16,973 nucleotides of DNA from Porphyromonadaceae bacterium UBA7207 (GCA_002490635.1 DKUJ01000028.1:1-16973); one strand, 5' to 3'. Positions 1 through 7,665 are shown, counted from the stretch's first letter. The notes: generated from the sequence alone by a model not told the origin. A program made the numbers and translations.

Positions 1-46
1 ACCTATTGCAGGAGTCAGTCCTTTGAGTTTTATCGGACAGCAATGA
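1..46 (+). mobile_element. Probable right end of an insertion sequence, with transposase 3' end
   Basis: Positions 22-46 are a 25-nt sequence (core TTTTATCGGACAGCAATGA) that recurs exactly, in inverted orientation, at 16899-16923. A frame open from position 2 ends at a TGA at 44-46 inside the repeat and encodes PIAGVSPLSFIGQQ, which would be the C-terminus of a transposase running into its own right terminal repeat. The bases inside the two repeat copies differ, as expected for the left and right ends of one element type rather than two identical ends. Seen directly: the repeat and the open frame. Inferred: that it is an IS. The family is not recognised, and the exact outer boundary and target duplication cannot be fixed. 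Confidence 0.5.
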
Positions 47-110
47 TAAAAATAGCGGCAGATACAGTATCGAGCCTGCATGAAACCGCTTTTGCACCAT
101 GCCAGACAGA

Positions 111-145
111 CGGCGGCGTTTCGCGGGATGCGCGTAACGCCGCCG
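111..145 (-). terminator. Strong hairpin after pdxB, probable terminator
   Basis: CGGCGGCGTT at 111-120 pairs perfectly with AACGCCGCCG at 136-145. After one mismatch the stem continues with CGCG/CGCG (122-125 with 131-134), leaving a five-base loop. It lies about 31 nt past the pdxB stop on the minus strand. The downstream minus-strand bases (TCTGTCTGG) are only weakly T-rich, so intrinsic termination is likely but not textbook. The structure could also protect the 3' end of the transcript. Confidence 0.55.
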
Positions 146-176
146 TTATGGGGCGGGGCCGGGTTATACCCTCCTG

Positions 177-1211
177 TCAGTCGGGCTGACGGCCTTCCGC
201 GACCTCGTCGCGGAAGGCGTAGTGGTTTCTGAGGCCTTCGAATGCGTCGGGATCGGATTTCAATGTCGATGTGTCTGCCATGGGGTCGTAGCTCTGAGCC
301 ACATCCCAGGCGCATACCGAACGTGCCGGTGCCGGCGGCAGGGGTTGGTCGATGGTTATGCGGGGGAGCATGAACATGGTGGTGACAGCGTCGAGTACCA
401 CCTGCGACGCCCGCACTTTTCCCTGGCGGGAATAGCCGGCGATATGTGGTGTGGCTATTGTGGCGGCTTCCAGAAGTCCGCGGTCGATGTCGGGTTCGCC
501 TTCCCAGCAGTCGATTATCAGCGGGCCTGTTTTTCCGGTTTTGGCGGCGCGCAGCAGTGCTGCGGTGTCGGCTACTGCTCCTCTTGAGCTGTTTATAATC
601 ACCGGAGCGCGGCGGAGGCTGTCGAGGAAGCCGCTGCCAATGAGGTGGTGGGTTGGGTGGTCGCCGTCGACTGTGAGCGGCACATGGAATGTGACAATGT
701 CGGCACGGCTGGCTATTTCGTCGAGGGTGTGCCAGTGGTCGCCGCCTTCGGCGAGCTGTCGTGGCGGGTCGCACAGCATTACGCGCATGCCCAGCGAGCG
801 TGCCCAGTTCTCGACAATGGAGCCTACATGGCCTATGCCGACGATGCCTATTGTGAGGTCGGCCAGGGGGCGGTTCACCACTGCCAGCAGCGAAGCGAAT
901 ACATACTGAGCCACTGCGGGCGCATTGCATCCGGGGGCGTTCACCACGGTGATGTTGTGCTGTGCGCACCATGGCAGGTCGATGTGGTCGGTGCCTATCG
1001 TGGCTGTTGCCACGAGTTTGCATCGCGAGCCTGCAAGCAGTGCGGCGTCGCAGCGTGTGCGTGTGCGCACTATTATGGCATCGGCATCGGCTAAGGCTTT
1101 GGCATCGATGGCTCCGGAGGGGAGGTATTTCACCGAGGCATATCTGTCGAGGAGTCCGCGGAGGAACGGGATGTTTTCCTCCACCACTATTTTCAGATTA
1201 GGATTTGGCAT
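177..1211 (-). CDS. pdxB: Erythronate-4-phosphate dehydrogenase (PdxB)
   Basis: Oxidises 4-phospho-D-erythronate to 2-oxo-3-hydroxy-4-phosphobutanoate, the second step of the DXP-dependent pyridoxal 5'-phosphate pathway; cytoplasmic. The 344-residue protein is a D-2-hydroxyacid dehydrogenase: a split catalytic domain around a Rossmann domain with the NAD loop GIVGIGHVG at 122-130 and an acidic residue (D148) at the end of the second strand. By alignment with E. coli PdxB the catalytic triad is R210 (SSRGAVAD), E239 (WEGEP) and H256 (HIAGY). It is somewhat shorter than the 378-residue E. coli enzyme, mainly at the C-terminal dimerisation region. The frame stays open for 132 more codons upstream, but that stretch lies in the upstream gene and is Arg/His-rich junk; the ATG at 1209-1211 begins the conserved KIVVEENIPF. 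It overlaps the upstream membrane-protein gene by 19 nt, so coupled translation is likely. Confidence 0.93.
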   Translation of the reverse strand: MPNPNLKIVVEENIPFLRGLLDRYASVKYLPSGAIDAKALADADAIIVRTRTRCDAALLAGSRCKLVATATIGTDHIDLPWCAQHNITVVNAPGCNAPAVAQYVFASLLAVVNRPLADLTIGIVGIGHVGSIVENWARSLGMRVMLCDPPRQLAEGGDHWHTLDEIASRADIVTFHVPLTVDGDHPTHHLIGSGFLDSLRRAPVIINSSRGAVADTAALLRAAKTGKTGPLIIDCWEGEPDIDRGLLEAATIATPHIAGYSRQGKVRASQVVLDAVTTMFMLPRITIDQPLPPAPARSVCAWDVAQSYDPMADTSTLKSDPDAFEGLRNHYAFRDEVAEGRQPD

Positions 1212-2179
1212 AGAAAGAGTGTGGTGTATGCCAGGCAGATGGCGGCGATGGCAATCCAGCTGCGGTCGGCACGGTGGGTGGCGAAGTAGTGGGCCGTCTG
1301 TATGGCGGCGCACAGGTTGAGGAGAGGAATATAGGCGGCGGTGTTGCTGAAGTCGGCCGCGGCGCCCAGGATTGTGAACAGAGCCACCACAATTATGGCG
1401 CCGTTGACAGCGCGGCTGCGGGCATTGTAAGCGATGGCTTTGAAAGCGTTGAGAAGAAGGCATAGCACCAGCAGAGAGGCCGACAGGCCGGCGGTTGCGA
1501 AGAGCCAGATCTGCTCGCCTATGTCGACGGCTTCGAAAAGGCGGGCGAAGTCGGGAAGGTGTAGGTCGGAGGGTTCGGCTATGCCCAGCCCGAAGAGAAT
1601 CCACCATGGCGCCAGCACACCGAGCGTTGCGGCCACAAGTGTGCGGCCGCCGAGCACGCGCATCTGTGCGCAGCAGATGAGCATGGCGGGGATGTAGACG
1701 GCGTAGCAGTACTGGGTGGCCGACAGTGCCGACAGCGACATGAAAGTGAGCAGCACGCGGCCGGATGCCCGTTCGCTACGGTACACACCGAAAAGCAGCA
1801 GCAGGCATATGGCGATGGCGAGTGCCAGCAGCGGCCCTGTGTATAGCTGCACAGTGAGCTGCGGTGTGGCCAGCTGCATGACTGCGAACAGTGCCATGTA
1901 CAGCCCGGTGATGCTGCGCAGGATGTTGTGTATTTTGGCCATGGCGGCCGCCGTAATCACAATGGCGGCGTTCGCTGCCATGGAGCAGGCGAAGCTGAGC
2001 CCCCCTGCGGGTAGCCATTCATTCGCCGACGGCAGTGCGAAGCCTCGGTCGCCGGCAACGGGAGTGTGGCTGCCAGTGAGGAAAAAACAGATGAGACCCA
2101 CAAAAGCTATGGCGCACACCCAGAGAGCGAATCCCCGGGTGTGCATCATGCGTGTGGCTATGGCGGAGCGGACAGGCAC
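1193..2179 (-). CDS. Polytopic membrane protein of unknown function
   Basis: I do not recognise a named family. The 328-residue protein is very hydrophobic, with roughly nine or ten membrane segments by eye (about 17-36, 60-80, 88-104, 113-133, 143-172, 181-200, 224-246, 259-276, 282-299, 308-328), and it ends within the last one. Loops are short; the longest polar stretch is about 200-222. No transporter or enzyme motif stands out. The best start is GTG at 2179, 7 nt after the purD stop; ATG codons at 2149 and 2146 would trim only a short basic N-terminus. The 3' end overlaps pdxB by 19 nt. Lying inside an rlmL-purD-pdxB operon it is surely co-expressed, but neither purine nor PLP chemistry can be read from its sequence. 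It could be compared with other Bacteroidota membrane proteins found beside purD. Confidence 0.8.
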   Translation of the reverse strand: MPVRSAIATRMMHTRGFALWVCAIAFVGLICFFLTGSHTPVAGDRGFALPSANEWLPAGGLSFACSMAANAAIVITAAAMAKIHNILRSITGLYMALFAVMQLATPQLTVQLYTGPLLALAIAICLLLLFGVYRSERASGRVLLTFMSLSALSATQYCYAVYIPAMLICCAQMRVLGGRTLVAATLGVLAPWWILFGLGIAEPSDLHLPDFARLFEAVDIGEQIWLFATAGLSASLLVLCLLLNAFKAIAYNARSRAVNGAIIVVALFTILGAAADFSNTAAYIPLLNLCAAIQTAHYFATHRADRSWIAIAAICLAYTTLFLCQILI

Positions 2180-2186
2180 GGCGAGC

Positions 2187-3473
2187 CTACTTCAAGTCGC
2201 TGCCGATGTCGCTGCGGTAGCGCATGCCGTCGAAGGAGATGTTCTCCAGAGTCTGATAGCTCTTCTCGGCGGCCTGGGCGATGGTGGGCGCCAGCGAGGT
2301 TACGGCCAGTACGCGTCCGCCGTTGGTGAGGATGTTTCCGGATTCGTCGGCGCGTGTGCCGGCATGGAAAACAATGGAGTCGGCCGGATTGGCGAGTCCG
2401 CCGATGGTGTCGCCTTTGCGGTAGCTTCCGGGGTAGCCTCCGGCGACGGCCACTACTGTAAGGGCGGTGTCGGAGTAGGTTTCCAGTTCGGGGGCATCGG
2501 CAAGACGTCCGTTAGCAGCGGCCATGAACAGCTCGAGGACGTCGGACTTTATGCGCGGCATCACAACCTCGGTCTCGGGGTCGCCCATGCGCACGTTGTA
2601 CTCTATTACCATGGGTTCGCCTCCGCAGTTCATCAGTCCCAGGAAGATGAATCCGCGGTAGTCGATGCCTTCGGCCAGCAGGCCGCGCACAGTGGGGGCG
2701 ATGATGCGGCTCTCGACTTTTTCGAGGAATGAGGCGTCGGCGAACGGAGGAGGGGAAACGGCTCCCATACCGCCGGTGTTGAGGCCTTCGTCGCCGTCGA
2801 AAGCACGTTTGTAGTCTTTCGCCGGAGGCAGCACGCGCCAGTTGCCCATGCCGTCGGTGAGCACGAATACAGAGCACTCGATGCCGCTGAGGAACTCTTC
2901 GATAACCACTTTTGCGGAAGCCTTGCCGAATTGTCCGCCGAGCATTGTGCGCAGTGCCGCGCAGGCGCTGTCGAGGTCCTGCTCGATGAGGACACCCTTG
3001 CCGGCGGCAAGACCGTCGGCCTTGAGGACATAGGGAGCTTTCAGGCTTGCGAGGAATTCGATGCCGGCCTGGGCGTTGTCGGCGTCGACTGTGAGGTGCC
3101 GGGCTGTGGGAATGCCGTGGCGGCTCATGAATTCTTTGGCGAAATCCTTGCTGCCTTCGAGAGCGGCGCCGTCGGCACCCGGGCCGAGGATTGCCACGCC
3201 GGTGCCTTCCAGAGCCTGGCGCAGGCCTTTCACCAAGGGGTCTTCCGGGCCTACGACCACCAGATCGATGGCGTTGTCGGCCACGGCTCCGGCAATGGCG
3301 GAGAAATCATCGGCGGCAAAGGGCAGGTTGGTGCCGTAGGCTCCGGTTCCTCCGTTGCCGGGTGCGATGAAAAGCTTGCCCAGACGCGGGCTGCCGGCTA
3401 TAGCGCGTGCGAGAGCCGATTCGCGGCCTCCGCTTCCGAGCAATAGCACATTTAGGTGTGTGTTGGCGCTCAT
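2187..3473 (-). CDS. purD: Phosphoribosylamine--glycine ligase (GARS)
   Basis: ATP-dependent ligation of glycine to 5-phosphoribosylamine giving GAR, the second step of de novo purine synthesis; cytoplasmic ATP-grasp enzyme. At 428 residues it has the usual bacterial PurD length. Visible signatures: N-terminal GSGGRES at 13-19, the ATP-grasp glycine-rich segment KADGLAAGKGV at 151-161, EEFLSGIECSVF at 192-203, NTGGMGAVSP at 232-241, and the metal/ATP site EYNVRMGDPET at 291-301. All key blocks are intact. The ATG at 3471-3473 overlaps the rlmL stop in an ATGA, a classic coupling arrangement, and the stop is followed 7 nt later by the membrane-protein gene. No PurR box or riboswitch is visible, so expression probably follows the operon promoter ahead of rlmL. 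Confidence 0.97.
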   Translation of the reverse strand: MSANTHLNVLLLGSGGRESALARAIAGSPRLGKLFIAPGNGGTGAYGTNLPFAADDFSAIAGAVADNAIDLVVVGPEDPLVKGLRQALEGTGVAILGPGADGAALEGSKDFAKEFMSRHGIPTARHLTVDADNAQAGIEFLASLKAPYVLKADGLAAGKGVLIEQDLDSACAALRTMLGGQFGKASAKVVIEEFLSGIECSVFVLTDGMGNWRVLPPAKDYKRAFDGDEGLNTGGMGAVSPPPFADASFLEKVESRIIAPTVRGLLAEGIDYRGFIFLGLMNCGGEPMVIEYNVRMGDPETEVVMPRIKSDVLELFMAAANGRLADAPELETYSDTALTVVAVAGGYPGSYRKGDTIGGLANPADSIVFHAGTRADESGNILTNGGRVLAVTSLAPTIAQAAEKSYQTLENISFDGMRYRSDIGSDLK

Positions 3474-4978
3474 TTCTGTGTGTCGGTGTTATCGGTGTTC
3501 TTTTTCTTGCGTGCCCTCCATGTGGGGTTGAGCACTATTTCTTTGCTGGCAGGGATGCTTGGCTTCTTGCCGAGCGACGACAGCCTCAGCGGACGGCGTG
3601 TGTTCTCTTCGGGAGCCTTGCTGTCCTGTGCGGGGTGCCGTTCCGGGCGGTTTTCGTTGCGTTTGTTCTCGAATTTCTCGAACCGGCCGTTGCCGGGGCG
3701 TCCGGCTTCGGAGCGGCGACTGTCCGGTCTTGGGCGGCTGTATGGCCGGTCGTTGTCGGTGGGTGTGTTGTTGCGTTTGGGACGTCGTTCGACGCGCTCT
3801 TCCTTGATGGCACCACCGGCTTTCCTGAAACTGCGCTTCGAGCCTTCGAAAAGCACGTACTCGCGAAGCTCGCAGTCGAGACCGCCGTTGTTGAGTTCCA
3901 CTTTCTGCGACGGCGCCAGTCCGATCTGGCTGAAATATTCGTCGGTGTACCCGATAATCCATGCATGGTAGCCGGTGAACACGTGCTTCAGGGTTGTGCC
4001 GATGGTCTTGTAGAGAGCGTTCATGTCGTCGGCACCTATGCGCTTGCCGTATGGCGGATTGGTCACCAGGATGCCGGCAGGCTGCGGAGCCTGTTCCCAG
4101 CGTGCGATGGATTTCGCTTCCAGGGTTATATAGCGGGCCACGCCGGCGCTTCTTGCATTCTCCCTGGCAATCTCGATGGCTCTGGGGGAAATATCTGCAC
4201 CGATAATGGGAACGGTGATTTCTCGCTCGGTGCTGTCGTCGTTGTAGATGGTTTCAAGAAGTTCGGCGTCGAAGTCGGGCCAGTTCTCGAAGGCGAAGTG
4301 TTTGCGGAAAATGCCGGGATTGATGCCTGCGGCGATGAGTGCTGCCTCGATGAGGAATGTTCCGGAGCCGCACATGGGGTCGACAAAGGGTGTATCGCCC
4401 TTCCATCCGGTTTTCATGATTATGCCTGCTGCGAGAACTTCGCTTATGGGCGCTTCGGTCTGTGCGCGCCGGTAGCCGCGGCGGTGGAGCGACTCGCCGG
4501 ATGAGTCCAGGCTCAAGGTAACTTGCTGGCCTGCGATGTGCACATTGATCATGATGTCGGCACCGTCGAGGCGCACACGCGGGCGGCGTCCGTCGTCGCT
4601 GTGGTCGCGGAACCAGTCGGCGATGCCGTCTTTAACCTTGTATGTGACAAACTGGGAGTGGCGGAATTCGTCGGAAAATGCCACCGTATCGATTGAAAAA
4701 GTCTGGTTTACCGACATCAGAGAGCTCCAGTCGAACTCTTTGACACGGTCGTAAAGCTCATCGGCGTCGCGAGCCTTGAAGCGGCAGAAAGGCTTGAGAA
4801 TGCGCAATGCGGTGCGGCAGCACATGTTGGCTTTGTATAGCATGGCCAGATCGCCGCTGTAGGCTACCATGCGTTTGCCTTGCTCGATGTTTTCGGCGCC
4901 AAGGCTGCGGAGTTCTTCGGCAAGCACTTCCTCAAGTCCCTGGAAGGTCTTGGCCACCATTTCAAATTTCGTGTTCAT
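3470..4978 (-). CDS. rlmL: THUMP-domain class I SAM-dependent RNA methyltransferase (RlmL-like)
   Basis: Probably methylates N2 of a guanine in 23S rRNA (G2445 in E. coli RlmL). The 502-residue protein has an N-terminal THUMP-type RNA-binding region (about 45-160), the SAM-binding motif DPMCGSG at 200-206, an acidic motif II (GADIS, 260-264) and the N2-guanine methyltransferase motif NPPYGKRIG at 307-315. It matches the N-terminal half of E. coli RlmKL and lacks the RlmK half, as in other Bacteroidetes. From about residue 380 onward the protein is a low-complexity tail rich in Arg, Pro, Asn and Glu, ending in a Lys-rich stretch, probably disordered and RNA-binding. First gene of the operon; the stop overlaps purD by 4 nt. 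The rRNA target is inferred from the family and could be a different guanine. Confidence 0.88.
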   Translation of the reverse strand: MNTKFEMVAKTFQGLEEVLAEELRSLGAENIEQGKRMVAYSGDLAMLYKANMCCRTALRILKPFCRFKARDADELYDRVKEFDWSSLMSVNQTFSIDTVAFSDEFRHSQFVTYKVKDGIADWFRDHSDDGRRPRVRLDGADIMINVHIAGQQVTLSLDSSGESLHRRGYRRAQTEAPISEVLAAGIIMKTGWKGDTPFVDPMCGSGTFLIEAALIAAGINPGIFRKHFAFENWPDFDAELLETIYNDDSTEREITVPIIGADISPRAIEIARENARSAGVARYITLEAKSIARWEQAPQPAGILVTNPPYGKRIGADDMNALYKTIGTTLKHVFTGYHAWIIGYTDEYFSQIGLAPSQKVELNNGGLDCELREYVLFEGSKRSFRKAGGAIKEERVERRPKRNNTPTDNDRPYSRPRPDSRRSEAGRPGNGRFEKFENKRNENRPERHPAQDSKAPEENTRRPLRLSSLGKKPSIPASKEIVLNPTWRARKKKNTDNTDTQK

Positions 4979-4998
4979 CGCTTGTGAGTTTTACAATG

Positions 4999-5033
4999 CA
5001 AAATTAGTGAAAATTTCGCAACCACGCGGCAAA
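4999..5033 (-). promoter_or_regulatory. Candidate Bacteroidetes promoter for the rlmL-purD-pdxB operon
   Basis: On the minus strand TAATTTTG (4999-5006) matches the Bacteroidetes -7 consensus TAnnTTTG exactly, and TTTG (5030-5033) can serve as the -33 box. The spacer is 23 nt, a little longer than the usual 19-21. Transcription would start around 4990-4994, giving a leader of only about 12-16 nt before the rlmL ATG. Confidence 0.5.
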
Positions 5034-5508
5034 ATCCTCAAAAGCCCGGAGCATGGTCATGGGCACTCCTGCCGATTGGTGAGGCTCTGTTTACTGGCTA
5101 TATGTGTCGAGTCTGTTTTGTACTCACAGATTTAATTGCCACATTCTGCTGTATTGCCGAACCGTGTTGCCTTGAAGCTTTTGATTCAAGGTCTTTTCCG
5201 GTTTGACTTTCCCAAAATCGCAACCAAAACTCAATTAAATCAAAACCAGTGCAAAGCCCCGGGTGAAAATCGGTTTCGGCTCTCTGAAGATGCTGGGTAT
5301 TTGGAGTCCCGCCCGGAAAACGAAGCTTGTTGAATGCTATCTTTTGTAGTTCTTTTAGTTAAAATAAAATAATTTAGCTTACGATACGTGAATAGTCGAA
5401 TCGTGCTGTTTAACATGTTCTGTAATGGCTCTATTTGTTGATTCTATGAAGATTAATTGCCGAAAAAGATGGTTTTTCAGCGTTTTCTTTGACTTTGTTT
5501 AACAATTA
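5034..5508. other. Intergenic region without a recognised gene
   Basis: This is the space between the divergent housekeeping and fimbrial operons. Positions about 5035-5335 have moderate GC and contain short open frames on both strands, including 36 codons on the minus strand (5124-5234) ending RMWQLNL and without an early ATG. I do not recognise them and do not call them genes. From about 5335 the DNA becomes strongly AT-rich, typical of a regulatory region. No tRNA, riboswitch or CRISPR repeat is visible. Confidence 0.5.
5495..5505. promoter_or_regulatory. Short palindrome upstream of the fimbrial operon
   Basis: TTGTT-T-AACAA is a perfect palindrome around one central base, immediately before the C tract and about 30 nt upstream of the -33-like element at 5536. 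It could bind a dimeric regulator. Palindromes of this size also arise by chance in AT-rich DNA, and no second copy was found nearby. Confidence 0.25.
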
Positions 5509-5517
5509 CCCCCCCCC
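5509..5517. repeat. Homopolymeric run of nine C residues
   Basis: Nine consecutive C residues interrupt an AT-rich intergenic region, ending 18 nt upstream of the TTTG at 5536. Such tracts are prone to slipped-strand length change. The position, upstream of surface-fimbria genes, is one where length change could tune promoter activity or binding of an activator. The tract is seen directly; a regulatory role is inferred. Confidence 0.6.
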
Positions 5518-5535
5518 ATTTAACATTCGTTAGGT

Positions 5536-5566
5536 TTTGGATTTGGGATAATTTAGAATAAATTCG
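5536..5566 (+). promoter_or_regulatory. Candidate promoter for the fimbrial operon
   Basis: TTTG at 5536-5539 is followed, after a 19-nt spacer, by TAAATTCG at 5559-5566, one mismatch from TAnnTTTG. Spacing and orientation fit a Bacteroidetes sigma-ABfr promoter. Transcription would begin around 5572, leaving a leader of about 150 nt before the ATG at 5720. An overlapping alternative is TTCG (5526-5529) with TAATTTAG (5549-5556). Confidence 0.45.
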
Positions 5567-5575
5567 CAGCGAAAT

Positions 5576-5627
5576 ATGAAAAACGTCCCTGCAAGGGAAT
5601 GAGAGTTGCAAGGCGCTCACCACGCCT
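5576..5627 (+). other. 5' leader with small hairpins and a tiny open frame
   Basis: Downstream of the candidate promoter, ATG at 5576 opens an eight-codon frame (MKNVPARE) ending with TGA at 5600-5602. It overlaps a small hairpin (TCCCT 5586-5590 with AGGGA 5594-5598). A second weak stem pairs AGGCG (5611-5615) with CGCCT (5623-5627). These could be leader elements of the fimbrial mRNA, but both are small enough to be chance. Confidence 0.2.
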
Positions 5628-5719
5628 CACAAATCAGAGATTAATACATACCAGAGATTATCACTTACTGTTTGCGGAGAACATCATACCATGAAGAGCT
5701 TTCCGTGACAATACTGAAA

Positions 5720-6289
5720 ATGATGAAACGCATTTTTGCATTTTTCGCATTTGCCTGGGCAAGCATAGGCTTTATGCTGAGCGGCCAGCCGTTGGCAGTA
5801 AAAACGAACCTGCTCGGCTGGGCTACGACCACTATAAATGTCGGAGCTGAGATGTCTGTCGCGCACCGGCATACCGTGCAGCTGGTCGGTGCACTTAATC
5901 CTTGGACTTTTTCCGGCGACCGCCGCATACGTTTCTGGTCGGCACAACCGGAGTGGCGTTATTGGCTTTGCGAGAGTTTTAACGGTCATTTCTTCGGCCT
6001 CCACGCCCTGGGAGGGGAATATAACGTGAGGAATGTCGATATGCCTTTCGGCATACTGCCACATACCGAAAAGGGGAGGCATTATGAAGGATGGTACGTA
6101 GGCGGCGGCCTCACCTACGGCTATCAGTGGATGCTGTCGCGGCATTGGAATCTCGAAGCTTCGATCGGTGTCGGATACGCATATTCGCCCTATAAGTTAT
6201 ACGGGCGTTGCGACCGCTGCCTCGACCGTGGGCACCGCAACTATGTAGGCCCTACCAAAGCCGCCATCAGCATTCTCTACATATTCTGA
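5720..6289 (+). CDS. DUF3575 outer-membrane protein of the fimbrial locus
   Basis: A 189-residue DUF3575 protein, a family that regularly opens type V fimbrial loci in Bacteroidales; its exact role in assembly is not established. A signal peptide (MMKRIFAFFAFAWASIGFML) is followed by beta-strand-rich sequence with the family blocks VKTNLLGWATTTINVG (27-42), NPWTF (60-64), QPEWRYWLCESFNGHFFGLH (76-95), YGYQWMLSRHWNLEASIGVG (133-152), a CDRC pair (164-167) and the terminal strand GPTKAAISILYIF. This suggests a small outer-membrane beta-barrel. The ATG at 5720 (or 5723) was chosen because the frame's earlier TTG start at 5672 would place a polar segment ahead of the signal peptide. The stop is 29 nt before the DUF3868 gene, so they are co-transcribed. 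Confidence 0.88.
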   Translation: MMKRIFAFFAFAWASIGFMLSGQPLAVKTNLLGWATTTINVGAEMSVAHRHTVQLVGALNPWTFSGDRRIRFWSAQPEWRYWLCESFNGHFFGLHALGGEYNVRNVDMPFGILPHTEKGRHYEGWYVGGGLTYGYQWMLSRHWNLEASIGVGYAYSPYKLYGRCDRCLDRGHRNYVGPTKAAISILYIF

Positions 6290-6318
6290 CCCGATTATTC
6301 TTGCAAGTAAGTCACCCC

Positions 6319-7665
6319 ATGAAATTCAAAATAGCAATTGCCGCGTTGTTCGGTTGCGCTGCCTTTTTCGGCAATGCCAGCAATGTCAACGATGCCGCCT
6401 CGGTAACAGCCGAATCCATAGCGGCCGGGCGCGTAGGCGACAAGATGTATCTTTCGATGGTGCTGAACCTCGACTCGCTCGACGTGGAATCCAACCGGCG
6501 TATCGTCTTCACCCCCATTCTTATCGGTTCCAACCCCGCCGACACGGTATCGTTCAGCGAGGTGATGGTGAACGGGCGGCGCCAGCACATAGCGTACCAG
6601 CGCGGCAGCGGCGGATTCTCCGGAATCGAGGTTAGGCGCATAAACAACACCGAGCAGCGGCTCACCTACAGCGATGCTGTGCCTTATGAGGAGTGGATGG
6701 AATTCGCCACGCTTTATCTTGCCAACGACCTCTGCGGCTGTGGCGACGTGCTCGACCGTGGCCGCAACGAGCTGGCGGTGATTGATATGCGCCAGGCTCC
6801 CGAGTCCGAGTTCGAGGCACTGACATGCTTCGTAACCCCCGAGGTGGAGGCCGTGAAGACTCGCAGCGAGCGTGGCAGCGCTTTTATCGATTTCGTGGTC
6901 AACCGAACTGAAATCAAACCGGATTACCGTGGAAACATTGCGGAACTCGGAAAAATAACCTCGACAATCGATCTTGTGAAAAACGACCCGAATGTGTCGA
7001 TAACCGCCGTGAAGATTCACGGATATGCATCGCCGGAAGGATCGTTCGCCAACAACAGGCGCCTGGCCGAAGGGCGTGCCGAAGCGTTGGCCGGATATGT
7101 GGGCCGTCTGTACAGTTTCCCCTCGGGGATGATTGAGGTGGAATCCACTCCCGAGGATTGGGATGGGCTCCGCCGCTATGTGGCCGATTCGCTAAGCCTC
7201 GACAACCGGGACGGAATCCTGGCCATTATCGACAATACCGACCTTGCGCCGGATGCCCGCGAACGGAGGCTGAAATCGCGCTTCCCGCAGCAATACCGCA
7301 TTCTGCTCAACGAGGTCTACCCGGCGCTGCGCCATTCCGACTACGAGGTGGAGTATGTTGTGCGCCCGTTCAGCCTCGAGGAAGCGCGTGTTATACTCAC
7401 AGAGAATCCCCGCCTGCTCAGCCTGCACGAACTCTATATGATTGCCAACAGCTATGAACCCGGCAGCGATGAGTTCAACGAGGTGTTCGAGGTGGCTGTG
7501 CGCCTGTTCCCCTCCGACCCTGTGGCAAACCTTAATGCCGCGATTACGGCTTTCAACCGGCGCGATATCCCCGCGGCGGAGCGCTATCTGGCCAAAGCCG
7601 GAAACCATCCGCAGGCTGCCGTTGTGCGCAAGGCCATTGAAGAATCGAAAGCTGTTTCCGAGTGA
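6319..7665 (+). CDS. DUF3868 / OmpA-like fimbrial-locus protein
   Basis: A 448-residue exported protein with a clear signal peptide (MKFKIAIAALFGCAAFFGNA). The N-terminal part (about 22-130) resembles DUF3868. The middle (about 185-350) is an OmpA-like domain, recognisable from a leading beta strand (SAFIDFVVNRTEIKPDY) and the core ITAVKIHGYASPEGSFANNR at 228-247 followed by LAEGRAEAL, the helix that lines the peptidoglycan-binding pocket. Residues about 365-445 form TPR-like helices (LHELYMIANSY, ANLNAAITAFNRRDIPAAERYLAKAG). A periplasmic role linking the fimbrial assembly site to peptidoglycan is a reasonable inference. The ATG at 6319 precedes the signal peptide directly; 37 further in-frame codons upstream lie in the preceding gene. 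The major subunit gene follows after 61 nt. Confidence 0.85.
   Translation: MKFKIAIAALFGCAAFFGNASNVNDAASVTAESIAAGRVGDKMYLSMVLNLDSLDVESNRRIVFTPILIGSNPADTVSFSEVMVNGRRQHIAYQRGSGGFSGIEVRRINNTEQRLTYSDAVPYEEWMEFATLYLANDLCGCGDVLDRGRNELAVIDMRQAPESEFEALTCFVTPEVEAVKTRSERGSAFIDFVVNRTEIKPDYRGNIAELGKITSTIDLVKNDPNVSITAVKIHGYASPEGSFANNRRLAEGRAEALAGYVGRLYSFPSGMIEVESTPEDWDGLRRYVADSLSLDNRDGILAIIDNTDLAPDARERRLKSRFPQQYRILLNEVYPALRHSDYEVEYVVRPFSLEEARVILTENPRLLSLHELYMIANSYEPGSDEFNEVFEVAVRLFPSDPVANLNAAITAFNRRDIPAAERYLAKAGNHPQAAVVRKAIEESKAVSE

Noticed and set aside
1212..1607. 132-codon in-frame N-terminal extension of pdxB
   Set aside because: It lies wholly inside the membrane-protein gene in another frame, is rich in Arg, His and Pro, and precedes a perfectly placed ATG at 1211.
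1716..2732. 338-codon plus-strand open frame
   Set aside because: Antisense to the membrane protein and purD, spans two real genes, and has no recognisable domain; a GC-rich shadow frame.
3407..4504. 365-codon plus-strand open frame
   Set aside because: Antisense to the rlmL-like gene, whose motifs are clear; composition (Cys, Gly and Val runs) is that of a complement shadow.
5334..5719. Invertible promoter flanked by inverted repeats, as at Bacteroides surface loci
   Set aside because: I looked for paired inverted repeats of 12 nt or more and found only the 11-nt palindrome; nothing brackets the promoter.
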